From positions 4,960,001-5,024,000 of the forward strand of contig NZ_AP024600.1 in NCBI RefSeq assembly GCF_036322585.1: a DNA stretch of 64,000 bases. The letters run 5' to 3'. Shown in pieces: positions 25,945 through 33,943 of this stretch. A program made the translations under genes and the position numbers. Origin of the DNA: Luteolibacter sp. LG18. Lineage in GTDB: Bacteria > Verrucomicrobiota > Verrucomicrobiia > Verrucomicrobiales > Akkermansiaceae. The first letter of the stretch is position 1. Every line of letters begins with the position of its first letter. The notes under the pieces were generated by a model, which saw only the letters and a program-made list of their open reading frames with translations, ran no database searches and was not told the DNA's origin.

Positions 25945-26613
25945 ATGAACTTAACCAACACGATTCTTGCCGTCGCCATCGCAGGAGCCGCCGGGTATTT
26001 CGCGGAGCCGACCCTGCGCCCGACCCTCACCGGGGAGAAGCCGGCGGCGAAGAAGCGTGTGGTGAAGGAGGAAACGCCTTCCGCCACCGACGTAATCCCA
26101 GCTCTCACCCCGAAGGTGGAGCCGAAACCGGAGCCCATTCCCGAGCCGCCCGCTCCCGTGGTGGAACCAAAGCCGGAGCCGGTGACGCCACCGGTGGAAC
26201 CCGAGCCCAAGCCGGAACCCGCTCCGGAACCGAAACCCGAGCCGGCCCCAGTGCAGCCCGCCACCCCGGTCGAGCCGAAAATGGAGGAACCCAAGCAGGA
26301 AGCTCCGAAGGAAGAAGCCAAGGAAGAGCCGAAGGCCGCTTCCTCCGCTCTGATGCTGAACGAGGAGCAAATCGTGAAAGCAATGCAGCGCAGCGTTCAG
26401 ACCGGCAATTTCAAGGAACTCTCCGCCGGCAAGCCGATCTCCTGGAAAGCCACCGAACCGGAAACCATCGGCGGTGAGAAATACCAGACCGGCATCCTCG
26501 AATACAGCGGCGAGACGATCTTCGGCGTGCGTCCGATCCAAGCCAAGGCCCTCCTTCAGGACGGCGTGGTGGTGAAATGGATCTCCCCGAAGAGCGGCAT
26601 GGAGATCAAGTGA
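25945..26613 (+). CDS. Membrane-anchored protein with a TonB-like Pro/Glu/Lys spacer
   Basis: This 222-residue protein has an N-terminal hydrophobic helix (TNTILAVAIAGAAGYFAEP), probably a membrane anchor. About 80 residues of EPKPEP-type repeats follow (PKPEPVTPPVEPEPKPEPAP). A folded tail of about 85 residues runs from LMLNEEQIVKAMQRSVQTGN to GVVVKWISPKSGMEIK. The spacer resembles that of TonB and would span the periplasm, but the tail lacks a recognisable TonB domain. I do not recognise the tail. It is divergent from polA and convergent with the 26.7-kb gene, with a two-way terminator between. Confidence 0.6.
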   Translation: MNLTNTILAVAIAGAAGYFAEPTLRPTLTGEKPAAKKRVVKEETPSATDVIPALTPKVEPKPEPIPEPPAPVVEPKPEPVTPPVEPEPKPEPAPEPKPEPAPVQPATPVEPKMEEPKQEAPKEEAKEEPKAASSALMLNEEQIVKAMQRSVQTGNFKELSAGKPISWKATEPETIGGEKYQTGILEYSGETIFGVRPIQAKALLQDGVVVKWISPKSGMEIK

Positions 26614-26659
26614 AGCGCAAGTTTCCCACTTGCGAGCCCTCACGACCCCTTTTCATCAA

Positions 26660-26690
26660 AAAGGCCGGACCCATCCCAGGTCCGGCCTTT
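26660..26690. terminator. Bidirectional intrinsic terminator
   Basis: A perfect 12-bp stem (AAAGGCCGGACC) with a CATCCCA loop lies between convergent genes. The left flank AAA gives a T run on the minus strand. Confidence 0.85.
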
Positions 26691-26704
26691 GTCGTGTTCT
26701 TCAA

Positions 26705-29116
26705 TCAGCGGTAATCCAACTGCGCCGTCGCCACGTTGTCCGTGTCGCTGGTGAAGCGGATCCAGTAGGCTTGGAACGCGTCCGGGAACTGGTGCTGGAA
26801 AGTGCCGTCCACCTTGAAGGTGGCGTAGTCCACCCATTCGCCCGATCCGGTGAGATCGATCTGCGCTCGGACGGTCGCCGGAGACTTCGTGGTGATCACG
26901 AGCGTCTTCTGGTCGAAGCCGGTCAGGAGGTAGGGATCGGACGGAACACCGGCCTTGACCGTTGTTTCCTTCCACGGGCCGCCCTTGCCGCGCGGCTTGC
27001 CGAGCTTCCAGACATCGTCGATCGCACCCGCCCAGAGGGCGGCCTTGCCATCGTCGGAGCGGATGATGTGCGGGTTGTCGGCACCCTGGCCATTGGCCAC
27101 GCCGGTCATGACGAACATGCCGCGGTAGGAGCAGTAGTCCTGGATGCGCAGGTTGTGGGTCGCCACGGCGCGGGCCTTGGCAAAGCCGCCGGCGTTGTTC
27201 GCGGGCTGCTCGTAGAAGATGCCACCGGCGTTGAAGAGATTCCGCTCCGTGGAAACCTCGCGGCACACGCGGGCTTCTCCCAGCGGCCCCACCTGATCGA
27301 AGGACGGATCGCCCTTCGGCAGACGCCAGCGGCTGCCCTTTTCATCCACATAGACCACCGAAGCCGCATCGACGGAAACCGCTCCCGAAGGAATGGCCGT
27401 CTCCTTCTTGGTGTCTTCCAGAAGCGCGGGGTCATCGACGCGCTTCAGCTTGAGATCGCCATCGAGTTCGTAATAGCCGATGTCCCCCTGCGGCGAGCTG
27501 GCGGCGAGCGCCAGGGTCCGCGCATTCTTCGCCCGCGCCCGGATCACACCGCCGGTGAGATTGGTCTCGGAGGCCTTCGCCAAGCCGCTGAACATCTCAT
27601 CGGCGAGGTCGCCGCGGGTGTCCTTGTTGGAGTATTGGAAGAACGCGGTCGCCTTGGTGAGATCGCTGTCCGAGGTCAGGCGGATCCACGCCCCTTCCAT
27701 CGCCGAGAGATCGATCCACTGCGCGGGCTTGTCGACCTTGATCTTGGTCAGCGTCTTCCACTGGCCGTCGCCCTTCGCGTCCACCTCCACCGTGACCACC
27801 GGCACCAGTCCGGAACGACCGACATCCGCGGAGAGATGCAGTCCCTTCTTCTCATAGCCGGAGAAGAGGTAGGGATCGGAGGGCACGTTGCGCTTCACCG
27901 CTTCCGACTGCCACACCGCTCCGCGACCGATGACCGGCCCGAAGTCGGCGAGCTTGCCGGGATCGACAAACCAGAGGTTCGACTGGGACTGCGGGGCGGC
28001 GATTTCGCCCTTCGCCTTGTTCTTGTTGAGGAACTCGGCCTTCGCCGTGTCGTCGCATCCGAACACGACCTTGTCCTTCCAGCGCGAGAAGTCGCCGATG
28101 ACCTTGAGGTAATTCGAAAGCGGGGTGATTCCGGCCGAGTGCGTGGAGTCGAAGGTGGCCGGGAATTTCCAGAACGTCCCGTGCATCGTCATGAGATAGT
28201 CCTTCTGGCCGATGTCCCGGATGCGCGGCCATTCCGTGTTCCAACCGTGGGCTCCATCGTAGGAATGCGAGCCCTTCGGCAGGCGGTAGGCCGTCCACTT
28301 CCCATGATTCAGGCACATGAAAATCAGCGAGCGGTAGTCCCAACCGATGGTCCATACCGGATCGGTGCCCGCCGACGGATTGCCGGTGATGCCCCCGGGA
28401 CCGGTGACATCGGTAAACTGGTTGCGGCGGATGACGGTCCACTTGTCCGCCTTGCCGTCCCACTCGGCCAGCACACCCGAAGGTGCGGCCGGATTGGTGG
28501 TCGCCTCAGCGGCGTGGTCGCCGTTGTTCGCGTAAATCAAGCGGCCCTGGCCTGAGTAAAGGCCCTTGCCGTGGTAGCCGGGCAGGTCGGAATGGCGACC
28601 GTCTTTTTTCTGCTCATCGCGCCAGAGTTCCGTCACGGCGAGACTGTGGACGTCCACCTCGTAGATCCCCTCCTCCATGGTGGCGTAGTAGATCTTGTTC
28701 GCCGGGTCGGTGAGGTGCCGGGCATTACCGGTCATGCGGCCGTACATCGCCTTCACCGGGATGACGCGGACGTTCCGCTGGGCGTCGATCGCGTAGGGCC
28801 CGATGAAAAGCTGGTTGCTCTCTTTGTGGATCATCCGGTTCGCGGGCGTGCCGCCGATGCTCTCCGGGTGGGTGATCGATTTCAGGTCCGGGGTGATCTC
28901 ATAGAGCTTGTCGCTGGATCCGGTCGGCGCGTGGGGGGCGTAGGTGATCACCCACAGGCGGTCGGCCCAGGGCACAACCGCACCGGTGCCGCATTCCCCC
29001 TCGTTGTTGAAATAGGCCAGTCCGGGATAAATGCCCGAGACGCTCACGGGCTCCGCGTGGATCAACCCGGCGAGGGCGAGGCCAAGAACTGGGTGGCGTA
29101 GGTTTCGCAAGAACAT
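26705..29116 (-). CDS. Large secreted protein of unknown function, probably beta-propeller-like
   Basis: The protein has 803 residues from the ATG at 29116, which starts a signal peptide (LRHPVLGLALAGLIHAEP). The body is rich in W and Y with short beta-like segments: DRLWVITYAPHAPTG, KIYYATMEEGIYEVDVHS, GQGRLIYANNGDH and LWFVDPGKLADFGPVIGRG. A VPSDPYLFSGYEKK / VPSDPYLLTGFDQK element occurs twice, about 385 residues apart, each time after a KET or EAVKR-like segment. That suggests two related lobes. No catalytic motif is evident. An extracellular or periplasmic location is likely; the role is unknown. Confidence 0.65.
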   Translation of the reverse strand: MFLRNLRHPVLGLALAGLIHAEPVSVSGIYPGLAYFNNEGECGTGAVVPWADRLWVITYAPHAPTGSSDKLYEITPDLKSITHPESIGGTPANRMIHKESNQLFIGPYAIDAQRNVRVIPVKAMYGRMTGNARHLTDPANKIYYATMEEGIYEVDVHSLAVTELWRDEQKKDGRHSDLPGYHGKGLYSGQGRLIYANNGDHAAEATTNPAAPSGVLAEWDGKADKWTVIRRNQFTDVTGPGGITGNPSAGTDPVWTIGWDYRSLIFMCLNHGKWTAYRLPKGSHSYDGAHGWNTEWPRIRDIGQKDYLMTMHGTFWKFPATFDSTHSAGITPLSNYLKVIGDFSRWKDKVVFGCDDTAKAEFLNKNKAKGEIAAPQSQSNLWFVDPGKLADFGPVIGRGAVWQSEAVKRNVPSDPYLFSGYEKKGLHLSADVGRSGLVPVVTVEVDAKGDGQWKTLTKIKVDKPAQWIDLSAMEGAWIRLTSDSDLTKATAFFQYSNKDTRGDLADEMFSGLAKASETNLTGGVIRARAKNARTLALAASSPQGDIGYYELDGDLKLKRVDDPALLEDTKKETAIPSGAVSVDAASVVYVDEKGSRWRLPKGDPSFDQVGPLGEARVCREVSTERNLFNAGGIFYEQPANNAGGFAKARAVATHNLRIQDYCSYRGMFVMTGVANGQGADNPHIIRSDDGKAALWAGAIDDVWKLGKPRGKGGPWKETTVKAGVPSDPYLLTGFDQKTLVITTKSPATVRAQIDLTGSGEWVDYATFKVDGTFQHQFPDAFQAYWIRFTSDTDNVATAQLDYR

Positions 29117-29553
29117 GATTTGGATGCCGTTTCGATCCGGCACTGAGGGGGTGTCGCCGGTCGCACACCATGCCACAGGAAAAATGCAGCCGTGATCAAA
29201 AATCGCATTTCCGGCCGCTCCCTTCCCGGAAACGCCTGTGGCCGGGCGTTGCCGCCCGGCCACACTCATTGCATTGCATGTACCCAAAGAAAACCGTGAC
29301 TTGGCGGCCCGGTCCGATCGCCAGGCAGGTGCCGTATGTCCCGGACAACATGAGGAGAACGGGCGTGAGCGTGTATGCCAAAAGCGCCGTGATTGTTGGC
29401 ATTTTCGGCACTCCCCGTCACGGCAGACGAAATAAGGGATTCCGCCCACGGGCCGGACCCTGCTTTTTCACACCGGACCATTACTCGCATGGTTCCCCAA
29501 TCGGGATTTTTTTGTGATAGTTTCGACAGCCTGGCACACCCCCGGAAGGAATC
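29117..29553. other. 437-bp gene-free region upstream of the sigma factor gene
   Basis: No convincing protein frame occurs here. It must hold the divergent promoters of the secreted-protein gene and the sigma factor. It contains a perfect 12-bp hairpin with a TTGC loop (TGTGGCCGGGCG arm, 29237-29264) that has no T run on either side, so it does not look like a terminator. Two possible short stems follow at 29377-29401 (TGCCAA/TTGGCA) and 29386-29424 (GCCGTGA/TCACGGC), which exclude each other. A GGAAGGA Shine-Dalgarno lies at 29544-29550. Confidence 0.5.
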
Positions 29554-30108
29554 ATGTCGGACGCACCACCCCCAACCGCTCTCGACCGCAGCCGCGAAGG
29601 CGATCTCGACGCCTTCGGGGAACTCGTGCGCCAACACGAGGGCTGGATCCGCGGCTATCTCCGCGCCCGGATCCGGAACTGGTCCGCCGCGGACGATCTG
29701 GCCCAGGATGTGTTCGTCACCGCCTTCCGCCGGATCCGCGATTTCCGCGGCGAAGCCCCGTTCGAATCGTGGCTACGCGGCATCGCCCTGAACCACCTCC
29801 GGAATTTCATCCGGAAACGACGCGAGGACTGCATCGGCGGCAGTGAGGAACTCCAGGCCCTCATGGACACGGAGCCCCACCACGCCGACCAGGGAGGGGC
29901 CGCGCTGGACGCGCTGCGGGAGTGCCTGCACCGGATCGACGGCCCGGCCCGCGAATTGCTCGACGGCCGCTACGTGCAGGGAAAAAGCGTCCGCGAACTG
30001 GCCGATGAGGTCGGGCGCGGTTACTCCGCACTGACGATGCAGCTCCACCGGATGCGGGAAGCACTGGCCGACTGCGTGAAAAAGAAGCTGGAATCCCCAG
30101 GCACATGA
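29554..30108 (+). CDS. ECF-type RNA polymerase sigma factor
   Basis: This 184-residue sigma-70 family factor has region 2 (DAFGELVRQHEGWIRGYL, with DDLAQDVFVTAFRRI and the WLRGIALNHLRNFIRKRR helix). Region 4 follows (ELLDGRYVQGKSVRELADEV, then GYSALTMQLHRMREAL). A GGAAGGA ribosome site precedes the ATG by 3 bases. The stop overlaps the ATG of the FecR-LamG gene (ATGA), so the two are translationally coupled. This sigma/FecR-LamG pairing is common and multiplied in Verrucomicrobiota and Planctomycetota. The FecR protein may act as the anti-sigma factor. Confidence 0.92.
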   Translation: MSDAPPPTALDRSREGDLDAFGELVRQHEGWIRGYLRARIRNWSAADDLAQDVFVTAFRRIRDFRGEAPFESWLRGIALNHLRNFIRKRREDCIGGSEELQALMDTEPHHADQGGAALDALRECLHRIDGPARELLDGRYVQGKSVRELADEVGRGYSALTMQLHRMREALADCVKKKLESPGT

Positions 30109-31676
30109 ACGCCCACGACGACACCATCTCCCGCATGATCGAGGGCGACGCGACACCGGAGGAAATCGCCCGCCTCCACGAGGCCGCGAAAGCCGACCCG
30201 GCCCTGCGCGCGCGGCTTTCGGAACTCACCGCCTTGCACGGCCTGCTCGGCGTCGCGATGGAAGACGAATTCTCCCGCGAACGCCGCCTCCAAGGCATTC
30301 TGAAGGCGGTGAAGGCCGCCGAGCAGGAGGATTTCGTCGACGCCGTGAAGGGTAAGGTCCGCCGCGGCCGCCGCTTCCAATACCGGCTCGCCGCGGCCGC
30401 CGCCGTGGCGCTGTGCCTCACCGGCTGGATGTTTCTCGCGGGCAAACACCGCGCCGTGGCCACCGTCGCACGCGTGGAAACCGTCACCTGGGGCCAAGGC
30501 GTGGAGTTCGATGCCGGCAGCCACCTCAAGTCCGGCCAGCACCTTTCCTTCGAATCCGGCTTGGTCGAGCTCCAGGTGGGCAAACGCGGCAAGATGGTCG
30601 TGGAAGGCCCCGCCGATCTGGAATTCGCCGCGGCGGACAAGTCGATCCTCCATCGGGGCCGCGTGGTGATGCGCGTGACGCCCGCCGGCCACGGCTACCG
30701 CATGGAAACCCCGGGTGGCGCGGTGGTCGACCTCGGCACCGAGTTCGCCGTCTCCGTGGGCGACAAGGGCGACACCGAAACGCACGTGCTGGAGGGCGAG
30801 GTGGAAGCCTTCCCGAATGGTGGAGGCAAGGTCAAGCTCACCCGCGACAAGGCCCTGCGCTTTGCCAATGGCGGCGAAAGCATCCCGGCAGACCTTGGCG
30901 AGTTCTACACCGCCATGCCGCCCACGCATGCCAAGACCGTGAACCAGGTCCATTGGCCGCTCGACACGATCGCCAATGCCACCACACCAGCCGTCAGCGA
31001 CGGCATGCTTCCCGGGCCGAAGGAGTTCCGGCTGCTCTCCCGGGGTACCTTTCCCCCGCCGTATGCCAGTGAGGGCGTGTATGGCCACGCGCTGCGCTTC
31101 GATGGCAACCAGGCCTACGCGGAGAGCGATTTCCGCGGCATCGGCGGCGCGGCCCCGCGCACCGTCTCGTTCTGGGTCAAGGTGCCGAAGGATTTCCAGA
31201 CCGAGGAAGGCTTCGCCATCGTTTCGTGGGGAAATTTCGTGTCCGAACACCCGGGCGGTGTCTGGCAGATCGCGGTCAATCCGCTGCCCGTGGATGGCCC
31301 GATCGGACGCATCCGGGTGGGCACCCACCAGGGCCAGATCGTCGGCAGCACCGATCTCCGCGATGACCAGTGGCATCACGTGGCCGCCGTGCTCTACGGA
31401 GGCTCCCAGCCCAACGTGGGCACGCACGTGATGATCTACCTTGATGGGAAGCTGGAACCGATCTCCCGCCGCGCCCTCCGCGAGATCAGCACCGAGATCG
31501 AGAATGCCCCCCACGGCGTGTGGCTGGGCCGGGACATCACGAACAACACCAAACCGGGCTCCACGGACAAGCGCCGCTTCTTCCGCGGCGATATCGACGA
31601 GGTCTACATCTTCGACGCCGCCCTTTCCCACTCCGATGTCCTCAAGCTGCGGGACGAAAACCAAGCGCCGCAGTGA
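30105..31676 (+). CDS. FecR-domain, LamG-domain transmembrane protein (putative anti-sigma partner)
   Basis: This 523-residue protein begins with a cytoplasmic region (TISRMIEGDATPEEIARLHE, the usual start of anti-sigma-like FecR proteins). One transmembrane helix lies at about residues 93-112 (AAAAVALCLTGWMFLAG). The FecR domain covers about residues 125-240 (VEGPADLEFAAADKSILHRG, then YRMETPGGAVVDLGTEFAVS). A LamG/concanavalin-like domain fills residues 320-515 (RTVSFWVKVP, DDQWHHVAAVLY, FFRGDIDEVYIFDAAL). The LamG part could bind polysaccharide outside the inner membrane. Its ATG overlaps the sigma factor stop by four bases. The signal and target genes are unknown. Confidence 0.88.
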   Translation: MNAHDDTISRMIEGDATPEEIARLHEAAKADPALRARLSELTALHGLLGVAMEDEFSRERRLQGILKAVKAAEQEDFVDAVKGKVRRGRRFQYRLAAAAAVALCLTGWMFLAGKHRAVATVARVETVTWGQGVEFDAGSHLKSGQHLSFESGLVELQVGKRGKMVVEGPADLEFAAADKSILHRGRVVMRVTPAGHGYRMETPGGAVVDLGTEFAVSVGDKGDTETHVLEGEVEAFPNGGGKVKLTRDKALRFANGGESIPADLGEFYTAMPPTHAKTVNQVHWPLDTIANATTPAVSDGMLPGPKEFRLLSRGTFPPPYASEGVYGHALRFDGNQAYAESDFRGIGGAAPRTVSFWVKVPKDFQTEEGFAIVSWGNFVSEHPGGVWQIAVNPLPVDGPIGRIRVGTHQGQIVGSTDLRDDQWHHVAAVLYGGSQPNVGTHVMIYLDGKLEPISRRALREISTEIENAPHGVWLGRDITNNTKPGSTDKRRFFRGDIDEVYIFDAALSHSDVLKLRDENQAPQ

Positions 31677-31687
31677 GGGCGCTCCCT

Positions 31688-32515
31688 TCACCTCTTCACC
31701 GGTGCATTCCACGCTTCCCGCCGGTGCTTCGCGGGTGATCTCCCGAACTGGTCGTGGAAGCGCCTCGAGAAGTGCTGGATCGTCTTGAACCCGCAGCGTT
31801 CCGCGATCTCCCCCACCGAAAGCCCGCTGTGGAGCAGGAAATCGGACGCGCGTTCCAGCCGCAGCCGCCACAACCACTCGGAGGGCGGCAGGCCGATTTC
31901 CGCCTGGAACCGCCGCGCCAGATGCTGCGGCGTCACCGAGGCCGCCATCGCCGCCGTCGCCAGGCATTCCGGATCGGCCAGATGCTGCTCCATGTGGCGG
32001 ATCGCCACCTCCACCACCGATTGCTGGCGCAGCCCGGACGAGGATTCCGTGACGCACAGGTAGGATAAAAGCGCCGCCAGCCCCATGTGGTCCACCCAGC
32101 GGGTATTGAGCGGCCCCTCGTAGCGCGGCTGGGCCATCACCATGTCCATGATCTTCGAGAGCGAATCGGACACCTGGATCACCTTCGGAGCGGCCACCAG
32201 CGCCTCCGCCAGCTCCGGCGGGACCGCCTCCGGTTTCACCGCCACCCAGGTGTGGTGGGTCGGGCTTTCCGGCGCGTAAACCACCGTTTCATGCTGACCG
32301 GGCACCTGCAGCGTGGCTTGGCCGGGCTCGAACGGGCGCTTCTCCTCGCCGACACAGGAAATCCCGGAGCCGCTGAGCAGGATGACGATCTGCCAGTCCT
32401 GCTGGATGCGCGGGCCACAGATGCCGCCGGGAGTGTAGAAGGCCTCGCCGAACACCGTGTCGGTGCCGTGGCGGCCGTGGTTCACGCGGGTGAGGTTGAT
32501 GAGGCGATCGGACAT
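31688..32515 (-). CDS. AraC-family transcriptional regulator, probable xyl regulator
   Basis: The regulator has 275 residues from the ATG at 32515. Residues 1-140 form a cupin-like sensing domain (QDWQIVILLSGSGISCVGEE, LQVPGQHETVVYAPE). The C-terminal AraC DNA-binding domain has two helix-turn-helices: LATAAMAASVTPQHLARRFQ, and SVGEIAERCGFKTIQHFSRR with FHDQFGRSPAKHR. It is divergent from xylA, and an imperfect 11-bp inverted repeat lies between the genes. It therefore probably senses a pentose and controls xylAB. A direct test is lacking, and the ligand is inferred from context only. Confidence 0.85.
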   Translation of the reverse strand: MSDRLINLTRVNHGRHGTDTVFGEAFYTPGGICGPRIQQDWQIVILLSGSGISCVGEEKRPFEPGQATLQVPGQHETVVYAPESPTHHTWVAVKPEAVPPELAEALVAAPKVIQVSDSLSKIMDMVMAQPRYEGPLNTRWVDHMGLAALLSYLCVTESSSGLRQQSVVEVAIRHMEQHLADPECLATAAMAASVTPQHLARRFQAEIGLPPSEWLWRLRLERASDFLLHSGLSVGEIAERCGFKTIQHFSRRFHDQFGRSPAKHRREAWNAPVKR

Positions 32516-32571
32516 TGGATGTTCGCTGTGGATAAATTTATGACACGAGCGGGACGTTGCGAACAAGTCCG

Positions 32572-32600
32572 ATTCATAGTTCAATGCTGGAACGATGAAT
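32572..32600. promoter_or_regulatory. Candidate operator in the xylA/AraC divergent region
   Basis: ATTCATAGTTC and its near-complement GAACGATGAAT are separated by 7 bases, with one mismatch in the arms. The element is 56 bp from the regulator start and 65 bp from the xylA start. It is the most regular symmetry seen in this 150-bp region. Confidence 0.45.
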
Positions 32601-32665
32601 GACACCGCCGAGAGCATCGGGCGGGGGTCAAAAGTTCGTTAACGGCAATCCCATCACCTATCCAC

Positions 32666-33829
32666 ATGACCTGGAAACCGAATCCCAAGTACAAGTTCAC
32701 CTTCGGCCTCTGGACCGTCGGCAACGTCGGCCGCGACCCCTTCGGCCTTCCCACCCGCCCGGAGCTCTCCCCCGCCCAGATCTGTGACCTGGTGGGTGAA
32801 GCCGGTGCCTACGGTGTGAACTTCCACGACAACGACCTGATCCCGATCGACGCCACCGCCGGTGAAGTCGCCGAGATCAAGCGCGACTTCTCCGCCGCCC
32901 TGAAGCGCAACAAGCTGAAGGTGCCGATGGCGACCGTGAACCTGTTCACCGAAGCGGTGTTCAAGGACGGTGCGTTCACCAGCCATGATCCGGCCGTGCG
33001 CGCCTACGCCGTGCAGAAGACCTTCCGCGCCATGGACCTCGGTGCCGAGTTCGGCGCCAAGATCTTCGTGCTCTGGGGCGGCCGTGAAGGCGCCGAATCC
33101 GATGCCCACAAGGACCCCTACCAGGCCATCCTGCACACCCGCCAGGCCTTCAACCTCCTCGCCGCCTACAACATCGAGAAGGGCTACGGCTACAAGTTCG
33201 CGCTCGAAGCCAAGCCGAACGAGCCCCGCGGCCACATCTACAACGCCGTCACCGGTTCCTACCTCGCCTTCATCCAGACGCTGGATCACCCGGACATGTT
33301 CGGCGTGAACCCGGAAGTGGCGCACGAGCACATGGCCGGCCTCAACTTCGTCCACCAGATCGCCGCCGCCCTCGACGCGAAGAAGCTCTTCCACATCGAC
33401 CTCAACGACCAGGAGTTCGGCCGCTACGACCAGGACTTCCGCTTCGGCTCCGCGAACCTGAAGCACTGCTTCCACCTCGTGAAGATCCTCGAGGACCACA
33501 ACTACAGCGCCCCGCGTTCCTTCGACTGCCACGCCTACCGCGCCAGCGATTTCGAGGACCTGAAGTGGTTCGCCTCCGGCAACATGCGCACCTACGAAAT
33601 CCTCGCCGACAAGGCGAAGCGCTGGAACACCGACAAGGACATCCAGGCGCTGGTGAAGAACATCACCGCCGGTGACGAGAAGATCGCCAAGCTCCTCAAG
33701 AGCACCTCGAAGGCCAGCGTCAAGTCGATCTCCGAGGCGTCCTTCGACCGCCACGAGCTCGCCACCAAGCGCCTGCCATACGAGCAGCTCGACCAGCTCA
33801 CCATGGAGCTGCTGATGGGCGTCCGCTGA
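32666..33829 (+). CDS. xylA: Xylose isomerase
   Basis: This 387-residue TIM-barrel enzyme converts D-xylose to D-xylulose. It is the shorter class I (actinobacterial-like) type. Visible active-site sequences are NFHDNDLIP (catalytic His-Asp), VLWGGREGAE, the metal ligands in LEAKPNEPRGH and NPEVAHEHMAG, HIDLNDQEFGRYDQDFRFG and FDCHAYR. All metal positions appear intact. A terminator-like hairpin follows, then xylB, with the AraC-type regulator on the other side. Confidence 0.96.
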   Translation: MTWKPNPKYKFTFGLWTVGNVGRDPFGLPTRPELSPAQICDLVGEAGAYGVNFHDNDLIPIDATAGEVAEIKRDFSAALKRNKLKVPMATVNLFTEAVFKDGAFTSHDPAVRAYAVQKTFRAMDLGAEFGAKIFVLWGGREGAESDAHKDPYQAILHTRQAFNLLAAYNIEKGYGYKFALEAKPNEPRGHIYNAVTGSYLAFIQTLDHPDMFGVNPEVAHEHMAGLNFVHQIAAALDAKKLFHIDLNDQEFGRYDQDFRFGSANLKHCFHLVKILEDHNYSAPRSFDCHAYRASDFEDLKWFASGNMRTYEILADKAKRWNTDKDIQALVKNITAGDEKIAKLLKSTSKASVKSISEASFDRHELATKRLPYEQLDQLTMELLMGVR

Positions 33830-33855
33830 TCCGGACCACCATCCCTACAAGCCCT

Positions 33856-33920
33856 GCCTCCCCGCCTGCTCCCCAGCCTGCCTCCCTCATCGGAGCAGGC
33901 CGGGGAGGCCCTTTTTCTTT
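33856..33920 (+). terminator. Terminator-like hairpin between xylA and xylB
   Basis: A 17-bp stem with one bulge (GCCTCCCCG and CCTGCTCC arms) closes a 19-nt loop and is followed by CTTTTTC. It may reduce xylB expression relative to xylA rather than end transcription fully. Confidence 0.7.
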
Positions 33921-33943
33921 CCAAGCCCTACGACTCCCTTCCC

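Noticed and set aside
26614..26640. Small CGCAAG...CTTGCG hairpin as a riboswitch or terminator
   Set aside because: Only six pairs and no T run; the stronger terminator 40 bp further on accounts for termination.
26630..28555. 641-codon plus-strand frame over the secreted 803-residue protein
   Set aside because: Low-complexity Arg/His/Gly/Leu composition; the minus strand has a signal peptide and internal similarity.
30021..32057. 678-codon minus-strand frame over the FecR-LamG gene
   Set aside because: The plus strand has transmembrane, FecR and LamG features; the antisense product has none.
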